NCBI RefSeq assembly: GCF_000215935.2
Contig: NZ_AFNU02000001.1
Span: forward strand, 372,001 to 436,000
Origin: Haloplasma contractile SSD-17B
Lineage (GTDB): Bacteria; Bacillota_I; Bacilli_A; Haloplasmatales; Haloplasmataceae
Length of the DNA stretch: 64,000 bases
Reading direction: 5' to 3'
Shown here: in pieces, positions 1 to 10,692 of the stretch
Layout of the letters: the number at the start of each line of letters is the position of its first letter
Position numbering within the stretch: position 1 is the first letter of the stretch
Program-made: the position numbers and the translations under genes
The notes under the pieces: model-generated
What the model saw: the letters and a program-made list of their open reading frames with translations, nothing else
What the model was told of the DNA's origin: nothing
The model's database searches: none

Positions 1-276
1 TTAGAATGGTAAAGGCTTTTTAATACGAGCCTCGGCAATAAATTATTCGAGTTCACAAAAAAGCATTGATTATTTTTTTATTTGAAGGGGTATTTAGCGT
101 GCTGTTTTCGGTTTTGATTTATAATGAGATTCTTCGTATTAGGGGATAATAGGCGGTTATCTAATTTTATTGCCGTTTTAATTTCGGAAAGATCATCATA
201 CTTATCTCGACATAAAACCAGAAGATTAGAGCTAAGGGTACATAGAAAAAAAGATTTTTTAAAGGTAGGGAAAGAT
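1..276. other. Left-edge region without a supported gene
   Basis: I see no convincing gene here. An in-frame ATG at 124 would lengthen the following acyltransferase by 51 residues, but it has no ribosome binding site and the added residues resemble no domain. A TATAAT at 120-125 could be a -10 element without a good -35. If it is used, that ATG would lie upstream of the transcript start and the acyltransferase would have a leader of about 145 nt. Confidence 0.4.
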
Positions 277-1461
277 ATGAAAAAAAACAAATCCTCAAAA
301 CGTAATGATTTTTTATCAAACTCTTTATTAAGGGCGATAAAGAGACCGCTTAAGTACTATATTCATCGTAAGGTAAATCTAGAGATTCTCAAAAACGATG
401 CAAAACAGGATAAAGGGCCTTTTTTGATTATTGGAAATCACGTCAATAATTACGATCCTTTAGTGGCGTTATCATTAGTGAAACCAGCCGTTAAATTTGT
501 TGCATCCGAAGTTACATTTCAATCGCGTACTGCTCGATTTTTTATGAACATCATTCATACGATCCCAATTGCAAAACGAAATAATGACATAAGAAGTGTC
601 AAACGTTTAATAAAGGAAGTAAAGATGGGGAATTCCATAGGAATCTTTCCTGAGGGAGGTCGAACTTGGGATGGTGAAACGGATGAATTAATTCATTCAA
701 CAGTTAAATTAATTAAAATGCTAAAAGTACCTGTATATGCTATGAAACTTGAGGGTGGATACTTATCACATCCTAGATGGGCAAAAAACATCAGAAAAGG
801 AACGCAGTTTGTTACAATTAATAAAATGCTTGAAAAAGAGCAAGTCACTACGATGAGTGAAGATGAGTTGTTTACTACAATGCATGATACTTTGTATTTA
901 AATGAGTATGAATGGCAAAAAGACCGAATGATTCCTTATAAGGGTGATGCTTTAGCTGAAAGTATTGAAATGCTGTTGTATTATTGTCCTAAGTGCCAAT
1001 CCATTGACACGATCAAATCAAAAGGTGATGAATTCTTTTGTACGGAGTGTCATACAAAAGGTCGTATGAATGTGTACGGTTTTATAGAAGGTGATTTTAA
1101 ATATGATAATTGTGTTGATTGGAACAAATGGCAAAAAGGTAAATTAAAGGAACAACTTGAACAAGGCTATCATGTTAATATAAAACTCAGTAATGTTGAA
1201 CTCTTATATCGAAATCGTGATGAAGTGAAGCGAAATATCACATGTGATTTACATTTTACAAATGATCACTTAAGTTTAACAATCAGTGATGAGGAACAAA
1301 TTATTGAATACAAAAACATGAATTCAGTAAGCATTACATTTCGAACTTCGTTTACGATTTATATAGGACATAAATTGTACCAATTAAAAATTGAACCTGA
1401 GAAACATAATATATCTATTGTCTATTTGTTGGACTTAGTTAACTATTTAAGGGGGCACTAA
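277..1461 (+). CDS. Lysophospholipid acyltransferase (PlsC-type) with C-terminal zinc ribbon
   Basis: Predicted 394-residue acyltransferase of the 1-acyl-glycerol-3-phosphate family, transferring an acyl chain to a lysophospholipid at the membrane. The catalytic H(x4)D motif is at residues 55-60 (GNHVNNYDP) and the acyl-acceptor motif FPEGGR at 124-129. The protein does not end after the roughly 200-residue acyltransferase domain. It continues into a four-cysteine zinc ribbon (CPKC at 237-240, CTEC at 255-258) and a beta-rich tail that looks GRAM/PH-like. The start at 277 is chosen for the purine-rich site (AGGTAGGGAAAG) just upstream. The stop almost abuts the next gene, so the two are probably co-transcribed. 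The acyltransferase call is secure; substrate and role of the tail are unknown. Confidence 0.85.
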   Translation: MKKNKSSKRNDFLSNSLLRAIKRPLKYYIHRKVNLEILKNDAKQDKGPFLIIGNHVNNYDPLVALSLVKPAVKFVASEVTFQSRTARFFMNIIHTIPIAKRNNDIRSVKRLIKEVKMGNSIGIFPEGGRTWDGETDELIHSTVKLIKMLKVPVYAMKLEGGYLSHPRWAKNIRKGTQFVTINKMLEKEQVTTMSEDELFTTMHDTLYLNEYEWQKDRMIPYKGDALAESIEMLLYYCPKCQSIDTIKSKGDEFFCTECHTKGRMNVYGFIEGDFKYDNCVDWNKWQKGKLKEQLEQGYHVNIKLSNVELLYRNRDEVKRNITCDLHFTNDHLSLTISDEEQIIEYKNMNSVSITFRTSFTIYIGHKLYQLKIEPEKHNISIVYLLDLVNYLRGH

Positions 1462-1462
1462 C

Positions 1463-2884
1463 ATGCATGGAGATTGGCAGTCAGTTCTTATGTTCTGTTA
1501 TATATTTTTCTTTATGTTCATTGCAAAGATGTGTAAAGAAAAATTAGGAATATTTAAATCTATTGTAATTCCGACAGCACTTTTTGCGGGATTTATTGGT
1601 ATGATTTTTGGACCCAACCTATTAGGTAAAGTTTCATTCGATTTATTCGGACAGTCATTTAAGTTGGGACTCAACTACGATCAAGGTTTTTATGAGAATG
1701 TCGTGATTCACACAATGGCAATTGGCTTTATTGCACTTGCATTAACCGATAAAAAGACAAATAAAAGTTCTAAATCAATAGAGAGTGGGATTTTTATTGT
1801 ACTTACTTATTTATTACAAGGTCTAGTCGGGATGTTGATGATCTTTTTAATGGTCAATACATTTTGGCCTGATTTATTCTATGGATTAGGATTAATGTTG
1901 CCATTATCATTTGGACAAGGTCCTGGTTTTTCGGCAACTATTGGTAAAGGATGGATTGAACAGACTGGAATATCATATATTATTTCATACGGATTATCAC
2001 TATCAACTATGGGATTTTTAATCGGTGGTTTAGTCGGTGTGATTTTATTGAACTACTATATTAAAAAGCATAATTTGAAACCTGTAAAATTACGCGAACT
2101 AAAGGGTGTACAGGAAAAAAATATAGAGTTTAAAACGCTTGATGAGGTCAACTTCTTTGATAATTTAACAGTCCAATTAACATGGATTGCAATGGTTTAT
2201 ATGAGTGCATTTATCGTTACTTATGTTTTAGTCAACCTAATTCATAATAATTTAGGAGATATTGGACAAACCATTGGTGGTATTGTATCGAGTCTAACTT
2301 ATCTATTTGGTGTAATTTTAGCCCTAATATTCAAACGAATATTAAAATCACTACAACATAGAGGACATCGTACAAAACCATTGTTGAGTAGTTATATGAT
2401 GCAGAATATATCATCGTTTGCGTTTAATATCATGATTGCCGCTTCTGTTATGGCAATTCGTATTGATATGATCAGTGATTTCTTGCCAGCATTGTTAATT
2501 GTAGGGATAGTAGGAGCCATTGTTACAATAACATTTGTTGTATTCTTAGCTAAAAAAATATACCCTGTTAATACAATAGAATACACGTTAATTTTATTTG
2601 GGATGTTAACCGGAACAGCATCAACCGGTATGGCTTTACTACGTGGGGTAGATCCTAACCTCGAAAAAGATGTTGAAGAAGATGTTGCAGTACTAGGGAG
2701 TGCGATTGCATTACCAATTGCTCTTCCAATTATCATTGTGCTTGGCTTTCCTGTGCAGGCATTTAAAAATCCGAGTTATCACTATTATAATTTAATAGCG
2801 TTTGGTGTTCTTGCAATTTATTTCATAGTACTTATACTATTTTTACTATGGTTTTCAAAAAGAAAAAACCAAAAAGAGGTTTAA
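1463..2884 (+). CDS. Sodium/glutamate symporter family protein (GltS-like)
   Basis: A 473-residue integral membrane protein of the ESS (glutamate:Na+ symporter) type with about ten to twelve hydrophobic segments. Family-typical glycine-rich re-entrant loops are visible in both halves: FGQGPGFSATIGKGW near residues 150-165 and GMLTGTASTGMALLRGVDP near 385. The ATG lies one base after the upstream stop with the site AAGGGGG before it, indicating translational coupling to the acyltransferase gene. A terminator follows directly. Substrate is not fixed by sequence: glutamate is the family's known substrate, but this sequence is a divergent member. Confidence 0.75.
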   Translation: MHGDWQSVLMFCYIFFFMFIAKMCKEKLGIFKSIVIPTALFAGFIGMIFGPNLLGKVSFDLFGQSFKLGLNYDQGFYENVVIHTMAIGFIALALTDKKTNKSSKSIESGIFIVLTYLLQGLVGMLMIFLMVNTFWPDLFYGLGLMLPLSFGQGPGFSATIGKGWIEQTGISYIISYGLSLSTMGFLIGGLVGVILLNYYIKKHNLKPVKLRELKGVQEKNIEFKTLDEVNFFDNLTVQLTWIAMVYMSAFIVTYVLVNLIHNNLGDIGQTIGGIVSSLTYLFGVILALIFKRILKSLQHRGHRTKPLLSSYMMQNISSFAFNIMIAASVMAIRIDMISDFLPALLIVGIVGAIVTITFVVFLAKKIYPVNTIEYTLILFGMLTGTASTGMALLRGVDPNLEKDVEEDVAVLGSAIALPIALPIIIVLGFPVQAFKNPSYHYYNLIAFGVLAIYFIVLILFLLWFSKRKNQKEV

Positions 2885-2918
2885 ATTTGTCCTTGAAAAT
2901 TCAATAATTAAATAATCA

Positions 2919-2959
2919 AGTAAGCACTATGTCTTTACTTAGTGTTTACTTTTTCTTTT
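2919..2959 (+). terminator. Rho-independent terminator after the gltS-like gene
   Basis: Eleven-base arms (AGTAAGCACTA at 2919-2929 and TAGTGTTTACT at 2940-2950, one G-U pair) with a ten-base loop, followed by TTTTCTTTT. Confidence 0.85.
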
Positions 2960-2993
2960 GACGTTTTATACTATCTAATAGGAAGGTGATTAA

Positions 2994-4121
2994 ATGGCGA
3001 AGTCTGTATACATTCATATACCATTTTGTCAGCGTATCTGTAATTATTGTGACTTTGTGAAGCGTGTTAGTAAACGTGAGACAATTGATCAGTATATAGA
3101 AGCGCTAAGAACAGAAATAGAGTTATACAAGCCCTATGAGGAACTTGATACATTATATATAGGGGGAGGAACGCCCTCGATTTTAACAATTCAGCAACTT
3201 AAACAGATTGAAATGATGATTGACGACTATTTCATTTTGTCAGAAGGTTGTGAATTTACAGTGGAATGTAACCCAGAACATGTGACTGAGGAACGTGTCC
3301 TGCTTTTTAAGGAAATGGGTGTCAATCGCATCAGTTTAGGTGTTCAGACATTCAATGATCGTCATTTGAAACTTCTCAATAGAGGTCATACAAAAGAAGA
3401 TGTTATAAGAAGCGTTGCGTTATTAAGGCAACATGGATTTGATCAAATTAATATCGATTTAATCTATGCAATACCTGGCCAAACACTAACAGAGTTACAA
3501 GACGATTTGAATATGATTAAAGAACTTAACTTAGAACACGTGTCTGCATATTCTTTAATCCTAGAAGAAAAGACTGTATTTGAAAAGTGGTTAAAGGAAG
3601 GAAAAATTGATTTAGTCGATAATGAGTTAGAAGCAAAGATGTTTGATTACGTGATGGATGCTCTTAATAAAGATGGCTATCATCACTATGAAATCAGCAA
3701 CTTTTGTAAAGAGGGCTATGAATCTAAACATAATAAGGTGTATTGGTCAAACGACCGTTATTATGGGTTTGGTGTAGGGGCAAGTGGTTATCTTTCAACT
3801 AAACGCTATTATAATGTTCGTCATGTTAACCAATACTTAAGGGCCCTTAACAATAACTCTAAGCCACTTGAACAAGAAGATGAACTCTCGTTAGAGGAAC
3901 AAATATCAGAGGAGTTGATTTTAGGGTTACGTTTGATAAGGGGTGTTAATCTGAATGACTTTAAGAATAAGTATAATAAGTCTGTTTTCGATTGCTTTCC
4001 TAGTGAAATTAAATTACTCAGTGAAAAAGGGTTAATTCATATTGAATCGGATCACTTGTCTTTAACAAAAGAGGGATTATTAAAAGGAAATGATGTGTTT
4101 GTTGAATTTTTAAAATCGTAG
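2994..4121 (+). CDS. hemW: HemW-type radical SAM heme chaperone
   Basis: 375 residues, the length of HemW rather than of true oxygen-independent coproporphyrinogen oxidase (HemN, about 450). The radical-SAM cluster motif CxxxCxxC is at the N terminus (CQRICNYC), followed by the glycine-rich SAM segment YIGGGTPS. HemW proteins bind heme and deliver it to acceptor proteins, and do not show HemN activity. Placement immediately before hrcA is the conserved Bacillota arrangement. The start has a good site (AGGAAGGTGA). The lepA gene usual upstream in Bacillus is replaced here by the symporter gene. Confidence 0.92.
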   Translation: MAKSVYIHIPFCQRICNYCDFVKRVSKRETIDQYIEALRTEIELYKPYEELDTLYIGGGTPSILTIQQLKQIEMMIDDYFILSEGCEFTVECNPEHVTEERVLLFKEMGVNRISLGVQTFNDRHLKLLNRGHTKEDVIRSVALLRQHGFDQINIDLIYAIPGQTLTELQDDLNMIKELNLEHVSAYSLILEEKTVFEKWLKEGKIDLVDNELEAKMFDYVMDALNKDGYHHYEISNFCKEGYESKHNKVYWSNDRYYGFGVGASGYLSTKRYYNVRHVNQYLRALNNNSKPLEQEDELSLEEQISEELILGLRLIRGVNLNDFKNKYNKSVFDCFPSEIKLLSEKGLIHIESDHLSLTKEGLLKGNDVFVEFLKS

Positions 4122-4464
4122 TTAGAGAATACACAGTTCATTACTGTTTATAAGTTTTTTCTTATATTTTTACGATTACTAGGAGTAATAAGAAGGGTCT
4201 GTTAGTAGTGTTGTTGGATTTATAAAACAGAACGGCTATCCTATTATAATTTTATATATATAAGAAAATATAGCAGTGGTTCATTAAGTGTATAAAATAA
4301 AGTCAACCCTTTTAGTGAAGCACACATGAGATTTTTGGCTGAATGTATGTTTTGCTAATAAACTCTGTTAGTAATCGTGTTATTACTAAAAATTTATTAA
4401 CAAAGCGTCTATACCTCATAGTAAATCTTAATTAGTATTAGTTAAACATATTTGGCAATTTTTT
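4122..4464. other. Intergenic region between hemW and the hrcA control region, first part
   Basis: No open frame with a ribosome site is visible. A segment at about 4368-4455 resembles one near 57394-57480 (see findings). Nothing else is recognised. Confidence 0.5.
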
Positions 4465-4602
4465 TGTTATAATTCTATATTTATTTCGATTTCTTAAAAA
4501 ATGAGAGGATATGTGTCCTATAGGAACAGAATACACGAACAGAGCCTACAAATAAAACGGCGATAAATAATAATAACTTCTATTTATAGATGTTACTTTT
4601 TT
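4465..4602 (+). ncRNA. Candidate small RNA upstream of the heat-shock operon
   Basis: An extended -10 box (TGTTATAAT, 4465-4473) is followed about 120 bases later by a terminator-like hairpin: arms TAACTTCTA at 4574-4582 and TAGATGTTA at 4587-4595 with one mismatch, loop TTTA, then six Ts at 4597-4602. Between them are short self-complementary pieces (AGGA/TCCT and the palindrome TCCTATAGGA near 4517-4526), but no open frame with a spaced ribosome site; the only candidates are 14 and 21 codons. The -35 is poor. The element would end before the hrcA promoter. It could be a discrete RNA or an incidental combination. Confidence 0.35.
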
Positions 4603-4669
4603 GTTTATACTAGTACTGTGATGAATGGAATTCATATTTTACAAATTTAATGACAGTTTTTTCAAAAAA

Positions 4670-4696
4670 TTAGCACTCAAATGTTGACAGTGCTAT
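4670..4696 (+). promoter_or_regulatory. Imperfect CIRCE operator (upstream copy)
   Basis: TTAGCACTC, nine bases, then CAGTGCTAT. The left arm matches the CIRCE consensus exactly and the right arm 7 of 9. It overlaps the -35 box of the hrcA promoter, so HrcA bound here would block RNA polymerase. Confidence 0.75.
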
Positions 4697-4711
4697 TAAA
4701 AGTGCTATAAT
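4684..4711 (+). promoter_or_regulatory. Sigma-A promoter of the hrcA operon
   Basis: TTGACA at 4684-4689 and TATAAT at 4706-4711 with a 16-base spacer. Both hexamers match consensus perfectly, as expected for a strong promoter held down by a repressor. Confidence 0.9.
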
Positions 4712-4715
4712 ATTA

Positions 4716-4742
4716 TTAGCACTTAAAGAAAACGAGTGCTAA
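4716..4742 (+). promoter_or_regulatory. CIRCE operator (HrcA binding site)
   Basis: TTAGCACTT, nine bases, then GAGTGCTAA, matching the consensus TTAGCACTC-N9-GAGTGCTAA except for one base. It covers the expected transcription start and ends just before the hrcA ribosome site, so HrcA would repress its own operon. Confidence 0.95.
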
Positions 4743-4754
4743 TGAGGTGATTAT

Positions 4755-5768
4755 ATGCTGACAGAACGTCAAATGCGAATATTATTAACGATTGTAGAGG
4801 AATTTGTTCGAACCGCAGAACCACTTGGTTCAAGAACACTATCAAAAATGGACCATTTACCCTATTCATCTGCAACAATCCGAAATGAAATGGCTGATTT
4901 AGAAGAGTTGGGGTTTTTAGAAAAGCCACACACTTCTAGTGGTCGAGTTCCTTCAGAAGCAGGATATCGTTTTTATGTTGAGCATATACAAAGTAATGCT
5001 TCGGAAACCGATTTTGGGTACGAATTTCAACCCCTTGAACAAATCTTTACAAAGAAAGACTTAGAGCGTGAAGAAGCGATTCAAGAGGCAGTTAAGTTAC
5101 TATCAGAAATCACAAATTATACATCTATTATTTTAGGACCCAGTGCATATAAATGTCGAGTAAAGAAATTTCAATTTGTTCCCTTAGATAGCACACATGC
5201 GGTCCTGTTGTTAGTTACCGATAAAGGACATGTTGAGAGTAAAAACATTGTTCTACCTAAAGGAGTAAATATAAAAGAAGTTGAAAAAGTAGTTACTCTG
5301 ATGAATGATACGCTAGTTGACTGTTACGTTTCTGATATTCCAGAACGACTAAATTTTGAATTGAAACCATATTTTAAACAGTTCATCGATTATCAGGAAG
5401 GTTTAATAGAATCGTTCTTAAAAGCTTTTAGTACTGTTCAAGAACACTTTTACTTAAGTGGTCAATCGAACATCTTTAGGCAACCAGAATTTCATGATAT
5501 TGAAAAGGTTAAGAAATTGTTGACTGCATTTGAGGACAAACAGATTCTTAAGGTGCTGCCAACAAGTACACAGGGATTAACAGTATCGATTGGTCATGAA
5601 AATCGGTTAGATGCTATGCAAAACTGTTCAATCATAACCGTTCCTTATAAGATATCTGATAATGATTACGGTCAAATAGCAATTGTAGGTCCAACCAGAA
5701 TGGAATATTCAAAGGTTATTCCATTACTAGAATACTTAGCAAAAAATATGTCTAAGTTATACAAGTAA
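4755..5768 (+). CDS. hrcA: Heat-inducible transcription repressor HrcA
   Basis: 337 residues, normal for HrcA. The N-terminal winged helix is recognisable by TVEEFVRTAEPLGSRTLS-like spacing and the segment SSATIRNEMADLEELGFL, followed by the GAF-like dimerisation region. It represses class I heat-shock genes by binding CIRCE and needs GroEL for folding, which couples it to protein stress. Here it is the first gene of its operon (hrcA-grpE-dnaK) behind two CIRCE elements. The start has the site GAGGTGA. The family and context leave no realistic alternative. Confidence 0.97.
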   Translation: MLTERQMRILLTIVEEFVRTAEPLGSRTLSKMDHLPYSSATIRNEMADLEELGFLEKPHTSSGRVPSEAGYRFYVEHIQSNASETDFGYEFQPLEQIFTKKDLEREEAIQEAVKLLSEITNYTSIILGPSAYKCRVKKFQFVPLDSTHAVLLLVTDKGHVESKNIVLPKGVNIKEVEKVVTLMNDTLVDCYVSDIPERLNFELKPYFKQFIDYQEGLIESFLKAFSTVQEHFYLSGQSNIFRQPEFHDIEKVKKLLTAFEDKQILKVLPTSTQGLTVSIGHENRLDAMQNCSIITVPYKISDNDYGQIAIVGPTRMEYSKVIPLLEYLAKNMSKLYK

Positions 5769-5784
5769 GTAGGAGGTGACTTTG

Positions 5785-8231
<2,447 letters not shown>

Positions 8232-8247
8232 TTCGAATTAATTTTAA

Positions 8248-8287
8248 AAAAGTCAAAGTCTATTCTTGATGGCTTTGACTTTTTTTA
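8248..8287 (+). terminator. Terminator after dnaK
   Basis: Arms AAGTCAAAG and CTTTGACTT with an intervening loop, followed by a run of seven Ts. Its right arm doubles as the -35 box of the next promoter. Confidence 0.85.
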
Positions 8288-8303
8288 AAGATTACCTTAT
8301 AAT
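8275..8303 (+). promoter_or_regulatory. Sigma-A promoter of dnaJ, embedded in the dnaK terminator
   Basis: TTGACT at 8275-8280 and TATAAT at 8298-8303 with exactly 17 bases between them. The -35 hexamer lies in the descending arm of the dnaK terminator. No CIRCE repeat is near it, so dnaJ can be made independently of HrcA. Confidence 0.75.
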
Positions 8304-8382
8304 TTAACAAGTATGATGAATTTGTTTGTAAATAAACGCGTAGAAACATGTGAGTATAAATTGCAAGTTAGGAGATGATAAC

Positions 8383-9522
8383 GTGAGCAAACGAGATTAT
8401 TATGACGTACTGGGTGTTAGTAAAGACGCTTCAGGACAAGATATTAAAAAGGCCTATCGAAAACTTGCAAGAAAATATCATCCTGACGTAAGTCAAGAGG
8501 AAGATGCTGAGACGAAATTTAAAGAGGTACAAGAAGCTTATGATGCGCTATCAGATGAACAAAAACGTGCGGCTTATGATCGATTCGGTCATGAGGGAGC
8601 GCAAGGATTTGGTGGAGCCGGAGGCTTTGGAGGCTTCGAAGGTTTTGGTGGAGCCGGAGGCTTTGGTGATATAGGAGATATTTTTGAGCAATTCTTTGGT
8701 GGCGGAGGTGGCGGAGGCTTCTCATCAGGTGGTCGACGCGGTAATCAAGCCGCACAAGGTGAAAGCATTCGTATTCAAATGACAATTTCATTTGAAGAAG
8801 CAGCGTTCGGAGCAACTAAAGAAGTATCCATTAATCGTGATGAAGAATGTACACGTTGTGGAGGACTAGGTGCAAAATCTAAGGATGATATTTCAACGTG
8901 TAATAGATGTAACGGTAGAGGTGTAATCAACCAAGTTCAACAAACATTACTCGGAAGAATGCAAACGCAAACTGCATGTCCTGACTGTAATGGAAAAGGT
9001 AAAGTAATTAAAGACAAATGTCCTGAGTGTCGTGGAAGAGGTATTAATAGTAAAACTGCAAAAATTAAAATCAAGATACCAGCCGGAATTGATGATGGAC
9101 AACAGATTAGAATTCGTGGAAAAGGAAATGCTGGCTTAAATGGAGGCCCTAGTGGTGACTTATATGTATACTTTAATGTTAAGAAACATAAGTTCTATAC
9201 TAGAGAAGGATTTGACTTACACGGAGAAATTCCTGTAACCTTTAGTCAAGCTACACTTGGAGACGAAATTGAGATTCAAACTCTAAAAGGAAAAGTGAAA
9301 CTAAAAGTTCCTGCAGGAACACAACCGAATACTGAATTTAGAATTCCTAATAAAGGTATTAAATATGTAAATAGAGAATCATATGGTGATCTATATATTC
9401 GAGTGAAATTGATTGTTCCTAAAAAAGTAACTCAAAAACAGCAGGAATTACTGCAAGAATTCTCTGAATTAGAAGACAAATCGGATTCTATTTGGGATAA
9501 AGTTAGAGGAATTTTTAAATAA
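8383..9522 (+). CDS. dnaJ: Co-chaperone DnaJ (Hsp40)
   Basis: 379 residues. In order: J domain with HPD at residues 33-35, a Gly/Phe-rich linker, four CxxCxGxG zinc-finger repeats ([32 protein letters not shown]), and the two C-terminal substrate-binding barrels. The GTG at 8383 is preferred to the in-frame GTG at 8350 because it has a strong site (TTAGGAG) at the right distance and gives the canonical start [11 protein letters not shown]. The Gly/Phe segment contains a 23-bp perfect direct repeat (8608-8630 and 8644-8666, 36-bp period), so its length may vary between strains. Confidence 0.97.
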   Translation: MSKRDYYDVLGVSKDASGQDIKKAYRKLARKYHPDVSQEEDAETKFKEVQEAYDALSDEQKRAAYDRFGHEGAQGFGGAGGFGGFEGFGGAGGFGDIGDIFEQFFGGGGGGGFSSGGRRGNQAAQGESIRIQMTISFEEAAFGATKEVSINRDEECTRCGGLGAKSKDDISTCNRCNGRGVINQVQQTLLGRMQTQTACPDCNGKGKVIKDKCPECRGRGINSKTAKIKIKIPAGIDDGQQIRIRGKGNAGLNGGPSGDLYVYFNVKKHKFYTREGFDLHGEIPVTFSQATLGDEIEIQTLKGKVKLKVPAGTQPNTEFRIPNKGIKYVNRESYGDLYIRVKLIVPKKVTQKQQELLQEFSELEDKSDSIWDKVRGIFK

Positions 9523-9535
9523 CACATATTTATTT

Positions 9536-9571
9536 AAGTGTATCTGTACTTTATACGGATACACTTTTCTT
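9536..9571 (+). terminator. Terminator after dnaJ
   Basis: Arms AAGTGTATC (9536-9544) and GATACACTT (9558-9566), then TTCTTT. Confidence 0.8.
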
Positions 9572-9663
9572 TATGCAATCGTATCAAATACCTACTTTTA
9601 ATTTTTTTTAGAAAAAGGTAACAATAAATTACAATCGTTTTAATAAACAAAATTCAAAACTTA

Positions 9664-9672
9664 TGATATAAT
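9664..9672 (+). promoter_or_regulatory. Extended -10 promoter element before rsmE
   Basis: TGATATAAT, that is TGn followed by a perfect TATAAT. The -35 is weak. If used, it gives rsmE a leader of about 265 nt. Confidence 0.45.
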
Positions 9673-9744
9673 ATTTATTTGAGTTCGTATAGTTAAAACT
9701 ATTATTTTGCAATAGAATGAAGTAAAATTACACAGGATGATTAA

Positions 9745-9816
9745 ATGTCAAAAACTATATACTTGAATAATAATTGGGTTGGAACTGAGGACATCATACT
9801 TATTATCCTTAAATAA
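9745..9816 (+). CDS. Possible 23-codon leader ORF before rsmE
   Basis: An ATG behind the site AGGATGATTA opens 23 codons ending in TAA, in the leader region between the extended -10 at 9664 and rsmE. The peptide would start MSKTIYLNNNW and end hydrophobic (IILIILK). I recognise no family. It could be chance or a leader peptide. The rest of 9572-9944 shows nothing else; prmA, usually found here in Bacillus, is absent. Confidence 0.2.
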   Translation: MSKTIYLNNNWVGTEDIILIILK

Positions 9817-9944
9817 ATTGCAAGTAAATTCGATTAAGTAATCATTAACTATTTGATGAATTCACCAAGAATTGGAATAATCGTGTAATAAACTATGAAA
9901 TACTATAACTATCAAAATTACTATAAAAGCAGGTGACTGTATCG

Positions 9945-10688
9945 ATGCAACGATATTTTACTAAATTTAATGAAGAAGATCAGATTGTTGAACTATTAGA
10001 TGAGGATGTCCATCATATAAAAAATGTTATGAGGATGCGTGAAGGTGACGAAATCATTGTTTCGAATCAAGTCTCGGCTTTCTATGCCAAGATTGTTGAG
10101 ATTAGTGAAATGCTTGTTCGATGTGAATTGTTATATAAATTAAAGAACAATAGTGAGTTGCCGATTTCAATCTCCATTGCTCAGGGCTTACCTAAAGGTG
10201 ATAAATTCGAATATGTGATACAAAAAACCACTGAACTTGGAGTAAATAAACTAATACCTGTTATAAGCGAGCGTACGATTGTTAAGTTAGATCACAAGAA
10301 AGAAAAAAAGAAATTAATGAGATGGAAGAAGATTGTGAAAGAGGCTGCTGAACAATCTCATCGTGTTTCTCTTCCTGAGATTAACAGTGTGATTTCATTA
10401 AGACAGTTAATTCGTGAGTCTTTTGAATATGATTATAAATTAGTCGCTTATGAAGCAACGAATGAAGAAGACCAGAGGAACTTTAAAAAGGTATTAAATA
10501 AAATACAACCTGGTGAACGCATCCTTATATTTATAGGACCAGAAGGGGGAATAACACCTTCTGAGATCAAACAATTAACTGATGCAGGATTTCTAGTCAC
10601 AAGTTTAGGACCAAGAATTTTAAGAACGGAAACCGCTCCACTATATGTGATGTCATGTATTTCTTATGAACTAGAATTGGAAGGATGA
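9945..10688 (+). CDS. rsmE: 16S rRNA (uracil-1498-N3)-methyltransferase RsmE
   Basis: 247 residues, normal. An N-terminal PUA-like domain is followed by a SPOUT (trefoil-knot) methyltransferase domain whose SAM-binding knot is marked by GPEGGITPSEI and LGPRILRTETAPL. It methylates N3 of U1498 of 16S rRNA in the assembled small subunit. The ATG at 9945 is chosen over the GTG at 9933 because the latter lies inside the ribosome site AGGTGA. It is followed after four bases by mtaB, the conserved neighbour. Confidence 0.95.
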   Translation: MQRYFTKFNEEDQIVELLDEDVHHIKNVMRMREGDEIIVSNQVSAFYAKIVEISEMLVRCELLYKLKNNSELPISISIAQGLPKGDKFEYVIQKTTELGVNKLIPVISERTIVKLDHKKEKKKLMRWKKIVKEAAEQSHRVSLPEINSVISLRQLIRESFEYDYKLVAYEATNEEDQRNFKKVLNKIQPGERILIFIGPEGGITPSEIKQLTDAGFLVTSLGPRILRTETAPLYVMSCISYELELEG

Positions 10689-10692
10689 TAAT

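Noticed and set aside
78-290. 70-residue minus-strand open frame at the left edge
   Set aside because: It overlaps the start of the acyltransferase antisense, has no ribosome site and resembles no protein.
2392-2736. 114-residue minus-strand open frame inside the symporter gene
   Set aside because: It is the antisense shadow of a membrane-protein gene with strong coding signal on the plus strand.
8608-8666. Direct DNA repeats in dnaJ as a mobile or CRISPR-like element
   Set aside because: They encode the Gly/Phe-rich linker of DnaJ and keep the reading frame, so they are part of the gene.
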